DNA of 64,000 nt from Polyangium jinanense (GCF_028435365.1 NZ_JAGTJJ010000002.1:310001-374000); one strand, 5' to 3'; positions 36,881 to 44,582 are shown, counted from the first letter of the stretch. Notes: generated by a model from the letters alone, not told the origin. A program made the numbers and translations.

Positions 36881-36988
36881 GTTCGTGCAAGCGAGGGTCC
36901 GAGGGCAGGGATTGCCCGTGGACGGACCGGGGTTTTACCGGTCCAACGGTGTGGTGCGCCAGCCAGATTCGGTGGGGGGAGGCGCGGG

Positions 36989-37753
36989 TTACGCCGGAAT
37001 CGTGGTGGCGTCCGCTCGAACCGGCGGGGTGCGTGCGGCGGGCGCGTCTTCCGGGACCTCGTCGTCCGTCACCTCGACGTCTTTTCCGCCGGGCGTCGTG
37101 CGCAGGAACCCGAGCTGCCGCAGCAGGCCGCGCTGGGTGATGGCCCTCCGGGCGATGGCGCTCCATTCGAGGTACCAGGCCCAGAGCGCCGCCTCGGCCT
37201 TCTCGAAGGTCTCGTCCTCGGCGGCGATCTTTTCCAGATCGGGCAACGGCCCGTCGACGTTGCGGAGTTTTCCGAGCAGCGCCTTGGCCTCGTCGACCAC
37301 CATCTCCGTGAGCCCGCGCTGGGCGAGCAGGGCTCGGGCATCTTTCCCGGCCTGGCCGAATCCGCCGTTCCATTCGGGGTTGTCGATGGTGTCGAGTCGT
37401 TCGACGAAGGTGCCGACGGAGACGATGACGGCCATGCCGTCGGTCTGGGAGAGGTTGCGGAAGACCTGCGCGTGAATCTCCGGCGCGTGCCGCGTCAAGG
37501 TGGCATCCGCGATGACGAACCATTGATTCTCCCAGGCGTCGAGGGCGCGCAGGGCGTCGGGGTCCGTGGTGGGCGGCGCCTCGACGAAATCGAGTTTTGT
37601 GCGCGTCACGTTTTTGAGAAGCGACCATCCCTCGTCGAGGTCGACGTTCGTGAAGCCGTGCCGGGCGAGGGGGGCGGCGATCCGCGGGTTGCGGAGGGCG
37701 ATGAGGAGCTTGAGGACGCGTTCGGCCTTCTGACCAATGGTGAGCCTTGCCAT
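36989..37753 (-). CDS. Hypothetical protein next to the repeat region
   Basis: GGGAGG lies 8 bases before the ATG at 37753, a convincing ribosome binding site. The 254-residue protein is soluble and largely helical and has no Cys at all. It begins with a basic helix (IGQKAERVLKLLIALRNPR) followed by HGFTNVDLDEGWSLL, and ends in a Pro/Ala/Asp-rich tail. No motif or family is recognised. It lies 108 bases upstream of lon on the same strand, and its 5' side faces the 738-base intergenic region with tandem repeats, which must hold its promoter. Confidence 0.65.
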   Translation of the reverse strand: MARLTIGQKAERVLKLLIALRNPRIAAPLARHGFTNVDLDEGWSLLKNVTRTKLDFVEAPPTTDPDALRALDAWENQWFVIADATLTRHAPEIHAQVFRNLSQTDGMAVIVSVGTFVERLDTIDNPEWNGGFGQAGKDARALLAQRGLTEMVVDEAKALLGKLRNVDGPLPDLEKIAAEDETFEKAEAALWAWYLEWSAIARRAITQRGLLRQLGFLRTTPGGKDVEVTDDEVPEDAPAARTPPVRADATTIPA

Positions 37754-37900
37754 GATGGAAACCTCCCTATGGGGGTGGACCCAGGTAGTTCCCGTCCAGA
37801 ACGCGTGTGAACCCGATCATGAACGACGCAATCGTGCTCTCGGAAGGTGCGTCCCCCGCTCCGGAAGGCGGATCCCCCCGGGGACTCGGTGGGCGGAGGC

Positions 37901-38047
37901 GGGGATCGAGCTCGGGGAGCGGGGGAGTGTGAAGTCGGATACGGGGATCGAGCTCGGGGAGCAGGGGATCGACCTGCGGGAGCAGGGGATCGAGCTCGGG
38001 GAGCAGGGGAGTGTAGGGGCGGATACGGGGATCGGGGGTTCGGAGCG
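37901..38047. repeat. 21-bp tandem repeat, seven units
   Basis: Seven consecutive units of exactly 21 bases each begin with GGGGA, at 37901, 37922, 37943, 37964, 37985, 38006 and 38027. Units 1, 3 and 5 are nearly identical (GGGGATCGAGCTCGGGGAGC plus G or A). Unit 4 differs at three bases, units 2 and 6 are a second type starting GGGGAGTGT and ending CGGATAC, and unit 7 is diverged. Because 21 is a multiple of 3, several frames stay open across the array on both strands. Confidence 0.9.
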
Positions 38048-38060
38048 GGGGATGTTGCTT

Positions 38061-38100
38061 TCGAAGTTGCCGATCGCTTGATCGGCTGCTTGCGCTTCGA
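38061..38100. repeat. Nested inverted repeat
   Basis: A perfect inner hairpin, GCCGATC-gctt-GATCGGC (38069-38086), is flanked by a second perfect arm pair, TCGAAG (38061-38066) and CTTCGA (38095-38100). It begins 13 bases after the tandem array. It could fold as RNA from either strand or bind a dimeric protein. There is no U-run, so it is not a typical terminator. Confidence 0.6.
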
Positions 38101-38126
38101 GGTACGTGCCCCTCGACGCCGCGGAG

Positions 38127-38210
38127 TTAGGAGAGCGCGGGCGCAGGCGTCTGCCACGCATTGAGGGCGAGGTTCTGCACAAGCGATTGGTGCTTTTCGA
38201 GGAGGGTCAT
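38127..38210 (-). CDS. Candidate 27-residue ORF
   Basis: AAGGAAG lies 3 bases before the ATG at 38210, a slightly tight but otherwise good ribosome binding site. The peptide begins MTLLEKHQSLVQNLALNAW and ends TPAPALS. Its codon choice and helical start look protein-like. A shifted frame on the same strand is open through the 21-bp repeats to about 37817 and contains YLEAQAADQAIGNF. This could therefore be a genuine micropeptide, a leader peptide for the gene at 37753, or the start of a gene broken by a frameshift. Low confidence. Confidence 0.3.
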   Translation of the reverse strand: MTLLEKHQSLVQNLALNAWQTPAPALS

Positions 38211-38363
38211 GATCTTCCTTGCGAAGAGCAAGGCCAATGCCAGTCGCCATTCCACGCCTCGACGCGGCTTTCTTGGCGGCCCAATGACCCTCGCGGGCCC
38301 TCCGACCGGCCGAACGCCGAGGTAATGGGCTGGATGGAGGGGGCGCGTACTGCAACAGATACA

Positions 38364-38373
38364 GTAACGTTAC
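38364..38373. promoter_or_regulatory. Palindromic candidate operator upstream of the fused aldolase/[2Fe-2S] gene
   Basis: GTAACGTTAC is a perfect 10-bp palindrome inside an AT-richer patch (CAGATACAGTAACGTTACAG), 118 bases before the ATG at 38492. Palindromes with a GTAACGTTAC core are typical of TetR-family operators. No regulator gene is adjacent, so this is a pattern-based guess. Confidence 0.35.
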
Positions 38374-38491
38374 AGCCGTCCTCCGCCGCACCGCGCCATA
38401 GCTTTTTCCCCGTACGTCCCCGCGATCCAGCGTCCCGGCCGAACCTCGTTCCGTGGTACTCATCACCTCGGAATCACTCCCGGGGGTTGCC

Positions 38492-40111
38492 ATGTACGAC
38501 TGGAACGACAGCGTCCCGTCCGTCGATGGATCGGGCCGCGTGCTCTCCCTCTCCGGCGGGCCTGTGCGGCGCGACTTCGCGCGCAGGGTGCGGCCCGTGA
38601 AGGTCGTCGACGAGACCCTCCGGGATGGATTGCAGAGCGCCGCCGGCTACCAGCCCGACGCCGCGCAGAAGATCGATCTCCTCTACGCCATGGCCGCGAT
38701 CGGCGTCGACGTCGTCAGCGTCGGCCTCCCCGCCGCCGGCCTCGTCAATGCCGAGGATTGTTTCCTCCTCTGCCGCGAGATCGTCCGCTCCAAGCTCCGC
38801 GTCGTCCCCACCGCCGCCGCGCGCACCGTCGTCGCCGACGTCCACGGCATCGCCCGCGCCGCCGATCGCGCCGGCATCCCCATCGAGGTCTACGCCTTCA
38901 TCGGCAGCTCCCCCATTCGCCTCGCCGTCGAAAACTGGGACACGGACTTCCTCATCGGCGCCATCACCGCCGCCGCGCGCGAGGCCAAGGCCGCGGGCTT
39001 GCCCTTCTGCCTCGTCACCGAGGACACCACCCGCTCGAACCCCGAGGTCCTCCGCAGCCTCTACAGCGCCGCCATCGAAGCGGGCGCGGGCCGCATTTGC
39101 CTCTGCGACACCACCGGCCACGTCACGCCGTACGGCATCGAGGCGCTCGTCGGGTTCGCGCGGCGCACCCTCGACGAGCTCGGCGCGCGGCACGTCGAGC
39201 TCGACTGGCACGGGCACAACGACCGCGGCATCGGCCTGCCGAACGCGCTCTGGGCGGCCGCCTCGGGCGTCGATCGCGTGCATGGTACCGGCCTCGGCGT
39301 CGGCGAGCGGGTCGGCAATACCAGCCTCGAATTGCTCGTCGAGAACCTCGGCCTGCTCGGCGCGCGTCCGCGTGTGCCCGAGGCGCGCCTCGTCGAGTAT
39401 TGCGAGCTCGCCTCCCGCGCGCTCCGGTATCCCATCCCCGCGGGACATCCGATCGCCGGCGCAAACATGCGCGGCGCGCGTTTCGAGGTACGCCCTTACC
39501 ACGCGACGCCCGAGGAGGCGCCTGCATCCGAGCCCTTGGAGCCCATGGAAAAACTCGTCCCGATGTGCATGAAGATCGGCGGCAGCGCCGTCGCGCTCGC
39601 CGTCCCTCCGCGCAGGACGCTGCTCGAAGCGCTGCGGTACGACCTCGACCTCGTCGGCACGAAGCAGGGCTGTGACAAGGGGGACTGCGGCGCGTGTACG
39701 GTCGTCGTGGACGGCGTCGCGATCCTCTCTTGCCTCACGCTCGCGCTCGACGCGGACGGCAAGGAGGTCCGCACCGTCGAGACGCTCGAAGGCGCGCCGC
39801 ACATCGACGCGCTGCTCGACGGCTTCGACAGGCTCGGCGGCGGGCAGTGCGGCTTCTGCACGCCCGGCATGCTCATGACCGCGACGGCGCTGCTCGACAG
39901 GAACCCGTGTCCCACGCGTGACGAGATCAAGTGCGCGATCGCGGGCAACCTCTGCCGCTGTACGGGCTACGGGAAGATCGTCGACGCGATCGAGCTCGCG
40001 GCGCAGATCCGTCGCGGCGAGGCGGAGGCGGGCGTGGGCTTGCCGGGGATCGAGAACACGCCGCCGCCGTTGCCTTCGAACAAGAGCTCGCGCGAGGGGA
40101 GGCAGGGCTAG
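38492..40111 (+). CDS. DRE-TIM aldolase domain fused to molybdenum hydroxylase [2Fe-2S] subunit
   Basis: Residues 36-330 form an HMGL/isopropylmalate synthase-like barrel: DETLRDG (40-46), metal-binding HGHND (240-244) and the loop GTGLGVGERVGNT (265-277). Residues 357-510 form a complete small subunit of the xanthine oxidase/CO dehydrogenase type, with the plant-type cluster GCDKGDCGACTV (Cys394, 399, 402, plus Cys414) and the second cluster Cys453, 456, 488, 490 (CGFC, CRC). A Pro/Glu-rich hinge (338-356) joins them. The next two genes encode the molybdenum and FAD subunits and look like 4-hydroxybenzoyl-CoA reductase. I know no described enzyme with this fusion. The ATG at 38492 has only a weak GGGGG upstream; a GTG at 38453 is an alternative. 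Confidence 0.88.
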   Translation: MYDWNDSVPSVDGSGRVLSLSGGPVRRDFARRVRPVKVVDETLRDGLQSAAGYQPDAAQKIDLLYAMAAIGVDVVSVGLPAAGLVNAEDCFLLCREIVRSKLRVVPTAAARTVVADVHGIARAADRAGIPIEVYAFIGSSPIRLAVENWDTDFLIGAITAAAREAKAAGLPFCLVTEDTTRSNPEVLRSLYSAAIEAGAGRICLCDTTGHVTPYGIEALVGFARRTLDELGARHVELDWHGHNDRGIGLPNALWAAASGVDRVHGTGLGVGERVGNTSLELLVENLGLLGARPRVPEARLVEYCELASRALRYPIPAGHPIAGANMRGARFEVRPYHATPEEAPASEPLEPMEKLVPMCMKIGGSAVALAVPPRRTLLEALRYDLDLVGTKQGCDKGDCGACTVVVDGVAILSCLTLALDADGKEVRTVETLEGAPHIDALLDGFDRLGGGQCGFCTPGMLMTATALLDRNPCPTRDEIKCAIAGNLCRCTGYGKIVDAIELAAQIRRGEAEAGVGLPGIENTPPPLPSNKSSREGRQG

Positions 40112-40113
40112 CC

Positions 40114-42444
40114 ATGACGGACACGCGAAAGCCGAGTGAGCTCCGAGGCCTCGTCGGCAGCCGCACGCGCACGCTGCTCGCGCCGCGCGTGACCGGGCAG
40201 GTCCGCTACACCGACGACATCCACCTGCCGCGCATGCTGTGGGGTCGGATCGTCCGCAGCCCTCATCCACACGCGCGCATCGTGCGCATCGACGCGACAC
40301 GCGCGCTCGCGAAGCCGGGTGTCATCGCCGTCATCACGGGCAAGGACATGCCCGAGCGCTTCGGCATCATCCCGTGGACACCGGACGAGTACCCGCTCGC
40401 CCTCGATTGCGCGCGTTTCGTCGGTGATGCCGTCGCCGCGGTCGCCGCGACCGACGAGCGCATCGCGCACGAGGCCGCGGAGCTCGTGGACGTCGAGTAC
40501 GAGGTGCTGCCGGCCGCGACCGATCTGCAGACGGCGATCGACAAGCCCGAGGTGGGGCTCGGCAAGGGCGGCAAGGACAACGTCTCGAAGGAGGTCGACC
40601 TCGCGTTCGGGGACGTCGACGCCGCGCTCGCCGGGAGCGACGTCGTCATCACGGGCGACTACTACTACGAGGGCAGCGCGCACGTTCCGATCGAGACCCA
40701 CTGCGCCATCGGGAACCTCGACAAGAACGGCCTGCTCACGGTCTGGTCGACGACGCAGGTGCCGCACTACCTGCACCGCGAGCTCTCGCGCGTCTTGCGC
40801 GTCCCGCCCACGCGCATCCGCGTCATCCAGCCGCCCGTCGGCGGCGCGTTCGGCGGCAAGAGCGAGCCTTTTTCGCTCGAGTTCTGCGCGGCCAAGCTCG
40901 CGATGATCACGGGCCGCCCCGTCAAGTTCCTCTACACGCGCGAAGAAGAGTTTTACGCGCATCGCGGGCGGCACCCGATGCAGATCCACATGAAGGTCGG
41001 CGCGAGCCGCGACGGCAAGCTCACGGGCGTCGACGCGCGCACCTTCATCGACGGCGGCGCCTACTCGTCGTTTGGTCTCGTCACGACGTACTACTCGGGC
41101 CAGCTCCTCACGCTGCCCGCGTTCGCCGACACCTACCGCTTCCGCTCGACGCGCCTCTTCACGAACAAGCCTCCGTGCGGCCCGAAGCGCGGCCACGGCA
41201 GCGTGCAGCCGCGTTTCGCGTTCGAGGTCTCGCTCGACAAGATCTCCCGCGCGCTCGGGATCGATCCGATCGAGCTGCGAAGGAAAAACCTCGTCCCGCC
41301 GAACACGACCACGCTGAACGGCCTGCGCGTCACCTCGAACGGCATCGAGCAGTGCCTCGACGCGGTCGAGAAGGCGAGCGGCTGGAAGGATCGCTTCGGC
41401 AAGCTGCCCAAGGGGCGCGGGCTCGGCGTGGCCACGAGCGCGTACATCAGCGGGACGAACTACGCGATCTACCCGAACGCGATGCCCCAGAGCGCCGTGC
41501 AGCTCAAGGTCGATCGCTCGGGCGTCGTGACGGTCTTTTCAGGTCAAAGCGAAATCGGTCAGGGCTGCGACCTGATGCTCGCGGTGCTCGTCGCCGACGA
41601 GCTCGGCCTGGATCTCGGGTCGGTGCGTGTCATCTCCGGCGACACGGACCTCACGCCCGTCGACCTCGGCGCTTACTCCTCGCGCGGCACGTTCATGAAC
41701 GGCAACGCGTGCCTCATGGCCGCGCGCGAGATCAAGAGCAAGCTCGTCGCCGCCGTCGCCGAGAAGCTCGACGTCGATCCGCGGAACGTGCTCGTCACGC
41801 GCGGCGCGCTCGTGGTCGTGCACGATCCGGCGCGCGGCGTCCCCGTCACCGAGGCCATCCAGCTCGCCGAGGCGAAGTTCGGCACGCTCGGCGCCGTCGG
41901 TCACTACAACACGCCGAAGCTCGGCGGCGACTACCGCGGCGGCACCATCGGCGCCTCGCCCGCGTACTCGTTCACCGCGCACGTCGCCGAGGTCTCGGTC
42001 GACCCGCGCTCGGGGTTCGTTCGCGTCGAGAAGATCTGGGTCGCGCACGACTGCGGCAAGGCGCTCTGTCCCGTGATCGTGGAGGGGCAGATGGAAGGAT
42101 CGGCATATATGGGCGCGGCCGAGGCGCTGCTCGAAGAGCACGTGATCGGTCCCGACGGGCTGCACAAGGGGCCGAACCTGCTCGACTACCGCATCCCGAC
42201 GAGCCTCGACGTCCCGGACCTCCACGCGCTCATCGTCGAGTCCGAGGATCAAGAGGGCCCGCTCGGCGCCAAGGAGTCGGGCGAGGGCCCGCTGCACCCG
42301 TCGATCCCGGCCATCGCGAACGCCATCTTCGACGCCGTCGGCGTACGCATCGACAGGCTCCCGTTCTCGCCCGCGCGCGTGCTCGCGGCCCTGCGGAAGA
42401 AGCAGGCCGACGAGCAAGCTGCGGCGACTGCTGCTGCGGAGTGA
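40114..42444 (+). CDS. Molybdenum-cofactor subunit, 4-hydroxybenzoyl-CoA reductase alpha-like
   Basis: The 776-residue protein is a molybdenum hydroxylase large subunit. It has an N-terminal 'a/b hammerhead' domain (VTGQVRYTDDIHLPRMLWGR), the pterin motifs GGAFGGK (243-249) and GQSEIGQGCD in the middle, and GAKESGEG at 718-725, the region carrying the active-site glutamate. Motif wording is closest to HcrA of 4-hydroxybenzoyl-CoA reductase rather than xanthine dehydrogenase, as the partner FAD subunit supports. That enzyme removes the para-hydroxyl of 4-hydroxybenzoyl-CoA reductively. The substrate here is not proven. It starts 2 bases after the fused small-subunit gene, with GAGGGGAGG upstream. 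Confidence 0.9.
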   Translation: MTDTRKPSELRGLVGSRTRTLLAPRVTGQVRYTDDIHLPRMLWGRIVRSPHPHARIVRIDATRALAKPGVIAVITGKDMPERFGIIPWTPDEYPLALDCARFVGDAVAAVAATDERIAHEAAELVDVEYEVLPAATDLQTAIDKPEVGLGKGGKDNVSKEVDLAFGDVDAALAGSDVVITGDYYYEGSAHVPIETHCAIGNLDKNGLLTVWSTTQVPHYLHRELSRVLRVPPTRIRVIQPPVGGAFGGKSEPFSLEFCAAKLAMITGRPVKFLYTREEEFYAHRGRHPMQIHMKVGASRDGKLTGVDARTFIDGGAYSSFGLVTTYYSGQLLTLPAFADTYRFRSTRLFTNKPPCGPKRGHGSVQPRFAFEVSLDKISRALGIDPIELRRKNLVPPNTTTLNGLRVTSNGIEQCLDAVEKASGWKDRFGKLPKGRGLGVATSAYISGTNYAIYPNAMPQSAVQLKVDRSGVVTVFSGQSEIGQGCDLMLAVLVADELGLDLGSVRVISGDTDLTPVDLGAYSSRGTFMNGNACLMAAREIKSKLVAAVAEKLDVDPRNVLVTRGALVVVHDPARGVPVTEAIQLAEAKFGTLGAVGHYNTPKLGGDYRGGTIGASPAYSFTAHVAEVSVDPRSGFVRVEKIWVAHDCGKALCPVIVEGQMEGSAYMGAAEALLEEHVIGPDGLHKGPNLLDYRIPTSLDVPDLHALIVESEDQEGPLGAKESGEGPLHPSIPAIANAIFDAVGVRIDRLPFSPARVLAALRKKQADEQAAATAAAE

Positions 42445-42451
42445 GGTCTTC

Positions 42452-43447
42452 ATGTTGCCGCTGCCCGTCTTCGATCATCACAAGCCGCGCACCCTCTCGG
42501 CGGCGCTCGATCTGCTCGCGCGCCTCGGCGACAAGGCCGTCGTCATCGCCGGCGGCACCGACGTGCTGCCCAACATGAAGCAGGGGCTCGTGGAGCCGGA
42601 GCACGTCGTCTCCATCGGGGGCATCGAGGAGCTGCGCGGCATCTCGCTCGTGCGCGAGGGCGACGACGACAAGCTCGTCCTCGGCGCCGGCGCGCGCCTC
42701 GCCGAGATCGAGAGCTCGATCCTCGTGCGTCGCATCGCGCCCGCGCTCGCCGAGGCCGCGGGCCAGGTGGGCGGACCGCATCACCGCGCCATGGGCACGC
42801 TCGGCGGCAACATCTGCCTCGACACGCGCTGCCGCTACTACAACCAGACCTACTTCTGGCGCAAATCGCTGGGCTTTTGCCTCAAGAAGGACGGCACGGT
42901 CTGCCACGTCGTGCGCGGCGGATCACGCTGCGTCGCCGCCGCCTCGAACGACACGGCACCCGCGCTCATCGCGCTCGAAGCCGACCTCCATCTCCTCGGC
43001 CCGCGCGGCGCGCGTGTCGTAAAGGCTCACGATTTTTACGTGGCCGACGGCGTGAAGAACACCGTGCTCGAACCCGGCGAGCTCGTCGTGCGTGTCTCCA
43101 TCACGCGAAACCCCGGCCGCCGTTCGAGCTTCGAAAAGCTGCGGCGCAGGAACGCGATCGACTTTCCGCTGCTCTCGATCGCCGTGAGGCTCGACGTGTC
43201 CGGCGTGGAGACCACGCGCGTCGACGGCGCGGACGTCGTCGTCTCGGCGCTCGGCGCTCGCCCGCGCCGCATCCGAGCCGCCTCGAAGATCCGTCCCGGG
43301 ACCCCCTTCGACGTCGCCGCCCGCGAGCTCGCCGAGGGCGCCTACGCCGAGTGCAAGCCTCTCCCGAACGTCGATGACGACACCGAGTGGCGCCGCGAGA
43401 TGGTCCCCGCCCTCGTCGAGCGCGCCGTCACGCGCCTCGAAGGTTGA
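42452..43447 (+). CDS. FAD subunit with extra Fe-S loop, 4-hydroxybenzoyl-CoA reductase beta-like
   Basis: The 331-residue protein has the FAD-binding motifs of the CoxM/HcrB family: VIAGGTDVLPNMK (31-43) and MGTLGGNICLDTR (114-126). Between residues 122 and 160 it carries the extra loop of 4-hydroxybenzoyl-CoA reductase, with cysteines at 122, 127, 143, 151 and 160 and the segment CRYYNQTYFWRKSLGFCLKK. Four of these should hold a [4Fe-4S] cluster, as in Thauera HcrB. CO dehydrogenase and xanthine dehydrogenase FAD subunits lack this loop. It completes the three-gene unit 7 bases after the molybdenum subunit. Electron flow would run through this cluster to or from FAD. Confidence 0.9.
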   Translation: MLPLPVFDHHKPRTLSAALDLLARLGDKAVVIAGGTDVLPNMKQGLVEPEHVVSIGGIEELRGISLVREGDDDKLVLGAGARLAEIESSILVRRIAPALAEAAGQVGGPHHRAMGTLGGNICLDTRCRYYNQTYFWRKSLGFCLKKDGTVCHVVRGGSRCVAAASNDTAPALIALEADLHLLGPRGARVVKAHDFYVADGVKNTVLEPGELVVRVSITRNPGRRSSFEKLRRRNAIDFPLLSIAVRLDVSGVETTRVDGADVVVSALGARPRRIRAASKIRPGTPFDVAARELAEGAYAECKPLPNVDDDTEWRREMVPALVERAVTRLEG

Positions 43448-43595
43448 AGGCCGAGATCCGAGGCAAATTGCGATCCTCCCTGCCGGCGCCTCGGACCCAC
43501 GACGGTCCCTGACCCCGCGACGGGAGCGCGGATCCCCGCGCGCCTCCAAATTCCTCCCTTGCAGCGCCGACGCGCGCGGACCAAGGTCCTCGTAG

Positions 43596-44582
43596 GTGCG
43601 CTTTCTCCCGTTCGTCCTCGTCGCCACCGGGTTTCATTTTTTCATCCCGGTCGTCGCTCGAGTCGCGCCGCGGCCTCAAGGGCCGCTCCTCGCGATCTCG
43701 ACCGGCATGGCGCGGCGCATGGAGATCGACATCGAGAACGTCCCGATCGAGCCGATGCGCCCGGACGAACCCCGTCCCGAGCGTGAGCCGGATCCGGCCG
43801 TCGCGATGAACGACACGCGCCCGCGCACGACGGAGTCCGTCGACCCGCGCATCGTGGATCCGACGACCGCGCAACCGAACAACAACACCGAGCCGCAGCA
43901 GGTCGAGCCCGTGCCGACGGGCACGCCTTCGGCGGGCCCGCCCGACGAGTACGGCGCGCCGCCGCCGCCGGTGCCCGGAGGCCCTGGGATCCCCGGGATC
44001 GGCGGCCCCGTGTGGGCGATGCCCGGCGTCATCCCCGAGGCCGGCAAGCCAAAGCCCGCGCCCACCACGGTCGGGCCTCCGCCGGAGGTCGATCGCAAGA
44101 TCGCGGGCCGCGTGATCACCGACGTGATGCGCGAAAAAGATCGACAGCTCGGCCTGGATCTGCCGGGCGCGGGCACGATCGCGTCCGTCGTCTCGGATGT
44201 CGTGCGCGGCTCGGGCACGCCCGACGTCGCACGCGCGACGCTCGAAGTGCGCATCGCGCCCGGCGGTCGCGTGGCGAGCGTGCGTGTCGTGCGTTCGTCG
44301 GCGGGCAACGCGGGCGACTGGAGCGCGGTCGCGGGCGCGGTGAGCGGCAGGCTCGCGAGCCGTCAGTTCACGCTGCCGGAGTCGTACGCGCAGGGCGCGA
44401 TCGTGATGGTCGAAGTCGTCTCGCAGTTGCAGATGCCCGACGGCAGCACGGGCGGCACGAACATCAACAAGGGCGGGGGGAGCGACAGCCTCGGCGGCAG
44501 CGTGAGCTTCGACGTGGCGAACATCGGCGCGCGACCCAAGCGCCACGTGCGCGCCTCCGCGAGCGCCCGCCCGGCGACCTGA
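43596..44582 (+). CDS. TonB C-terminal-like protein with proline-rich linker
   Basis: The 328-residue product starts at GTG 43596 with one membrane segment (FLPFVLVATGFHFFIPVV). It continues with about 100 residues rich in Pro, Glu, Asp and Gly, typical of TonB-like periplasmic spacers, and ends with a beta-alpha-beta domain containing ATLEVRIAPGGRVASVRVV and later SRQFTLPESYAQGAIVMVEV, the TonB C-terminal pattern. Such proteins link inner-membrane energy (ExbB/ExbD-like) to outer-membrane transport or, in myxobacteria, to gliding machinery (AgmX type). No ExbB/ExbD gene is next to it. It may be cotranscribed with the reductase genes, 148 bases upstream, but the gap argues for its own promoter. 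Confidence 0.65.
   Translation: MRFLPFVLVATGFHFFIPVVARVAPRPQGPLLAISTGMARRMEIDIENVPIEPMRPDEPRPEREPDPAVAMNDTRPRTTESVDPRIVDPTTAQPNNNTEPQQVEPVPTGTPSAGPPDEYGAPPPPVPGGPGIPGIGGPVWAMPGVIPEAGKPKPAPTTVGPPPEVDRKIAGRVITDVMREKDRQLGLDLPGAGTIASVVSDVVRGSGTPDVARATLEVRIAPGGRVASVRVVRSSAGNAGDWSAVAGAVSGRLASRQFTLPESYAQGAIVMVEVVSQLQMPDGSTGGTNINKGGGSDSLGGSVSFDVANIGARPKRHVRASASARPAT

Larger units (their letters stand above)
37754..38491. other. 738-base intergenic region with repeats
   Basis: This is the only stretch longer than 300 bases without a confident gene. It separates two divergent genes. From left to right it holds a seven-unit 21-bp tandem repeat (37901-38047), a nested inverted repeat (38061-38100), a 27-codon ORF on the minus strand with a good ribosome binding site (38127-38210) and a 10-bp palindrome in an AT-richer patch (38364-38373). 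The reading frames that run through the repeat are low-complexity and I do not count them as genes. Confidence 0.75.

Noticed and set aside
37901..38047. Possible CRISPR array
   Set aside because: The units are directly adjacent without spacers, only 21 bases long, and no cas gene is in the window.
37737..38081. 114-codon plus-strand ORF through the 21-bp repeats
   Set aside because: It starts inside the coding region of the neighbouring gene, has no ribosome binding site, and is open mainly because the repeat length is a multiple of three.
38492..43447. Reading the reductase-like operon as xanthine dehydrogenase or CO dehydrogenase
   Set aside because: The FAD subunit has the extra Cys-rich loop specific to 4-hydroxybenzoyl-CoA reductase, and the large subunit motifs are closer to that enzyme.
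43458..43494. Inverted repeat CCGAGGC...GCCTCGG after the FAD subunit gene
   Set aside because: The stem is only 7 bp with a 23-base loop and no U-run, which is expected by chance at this GC content.
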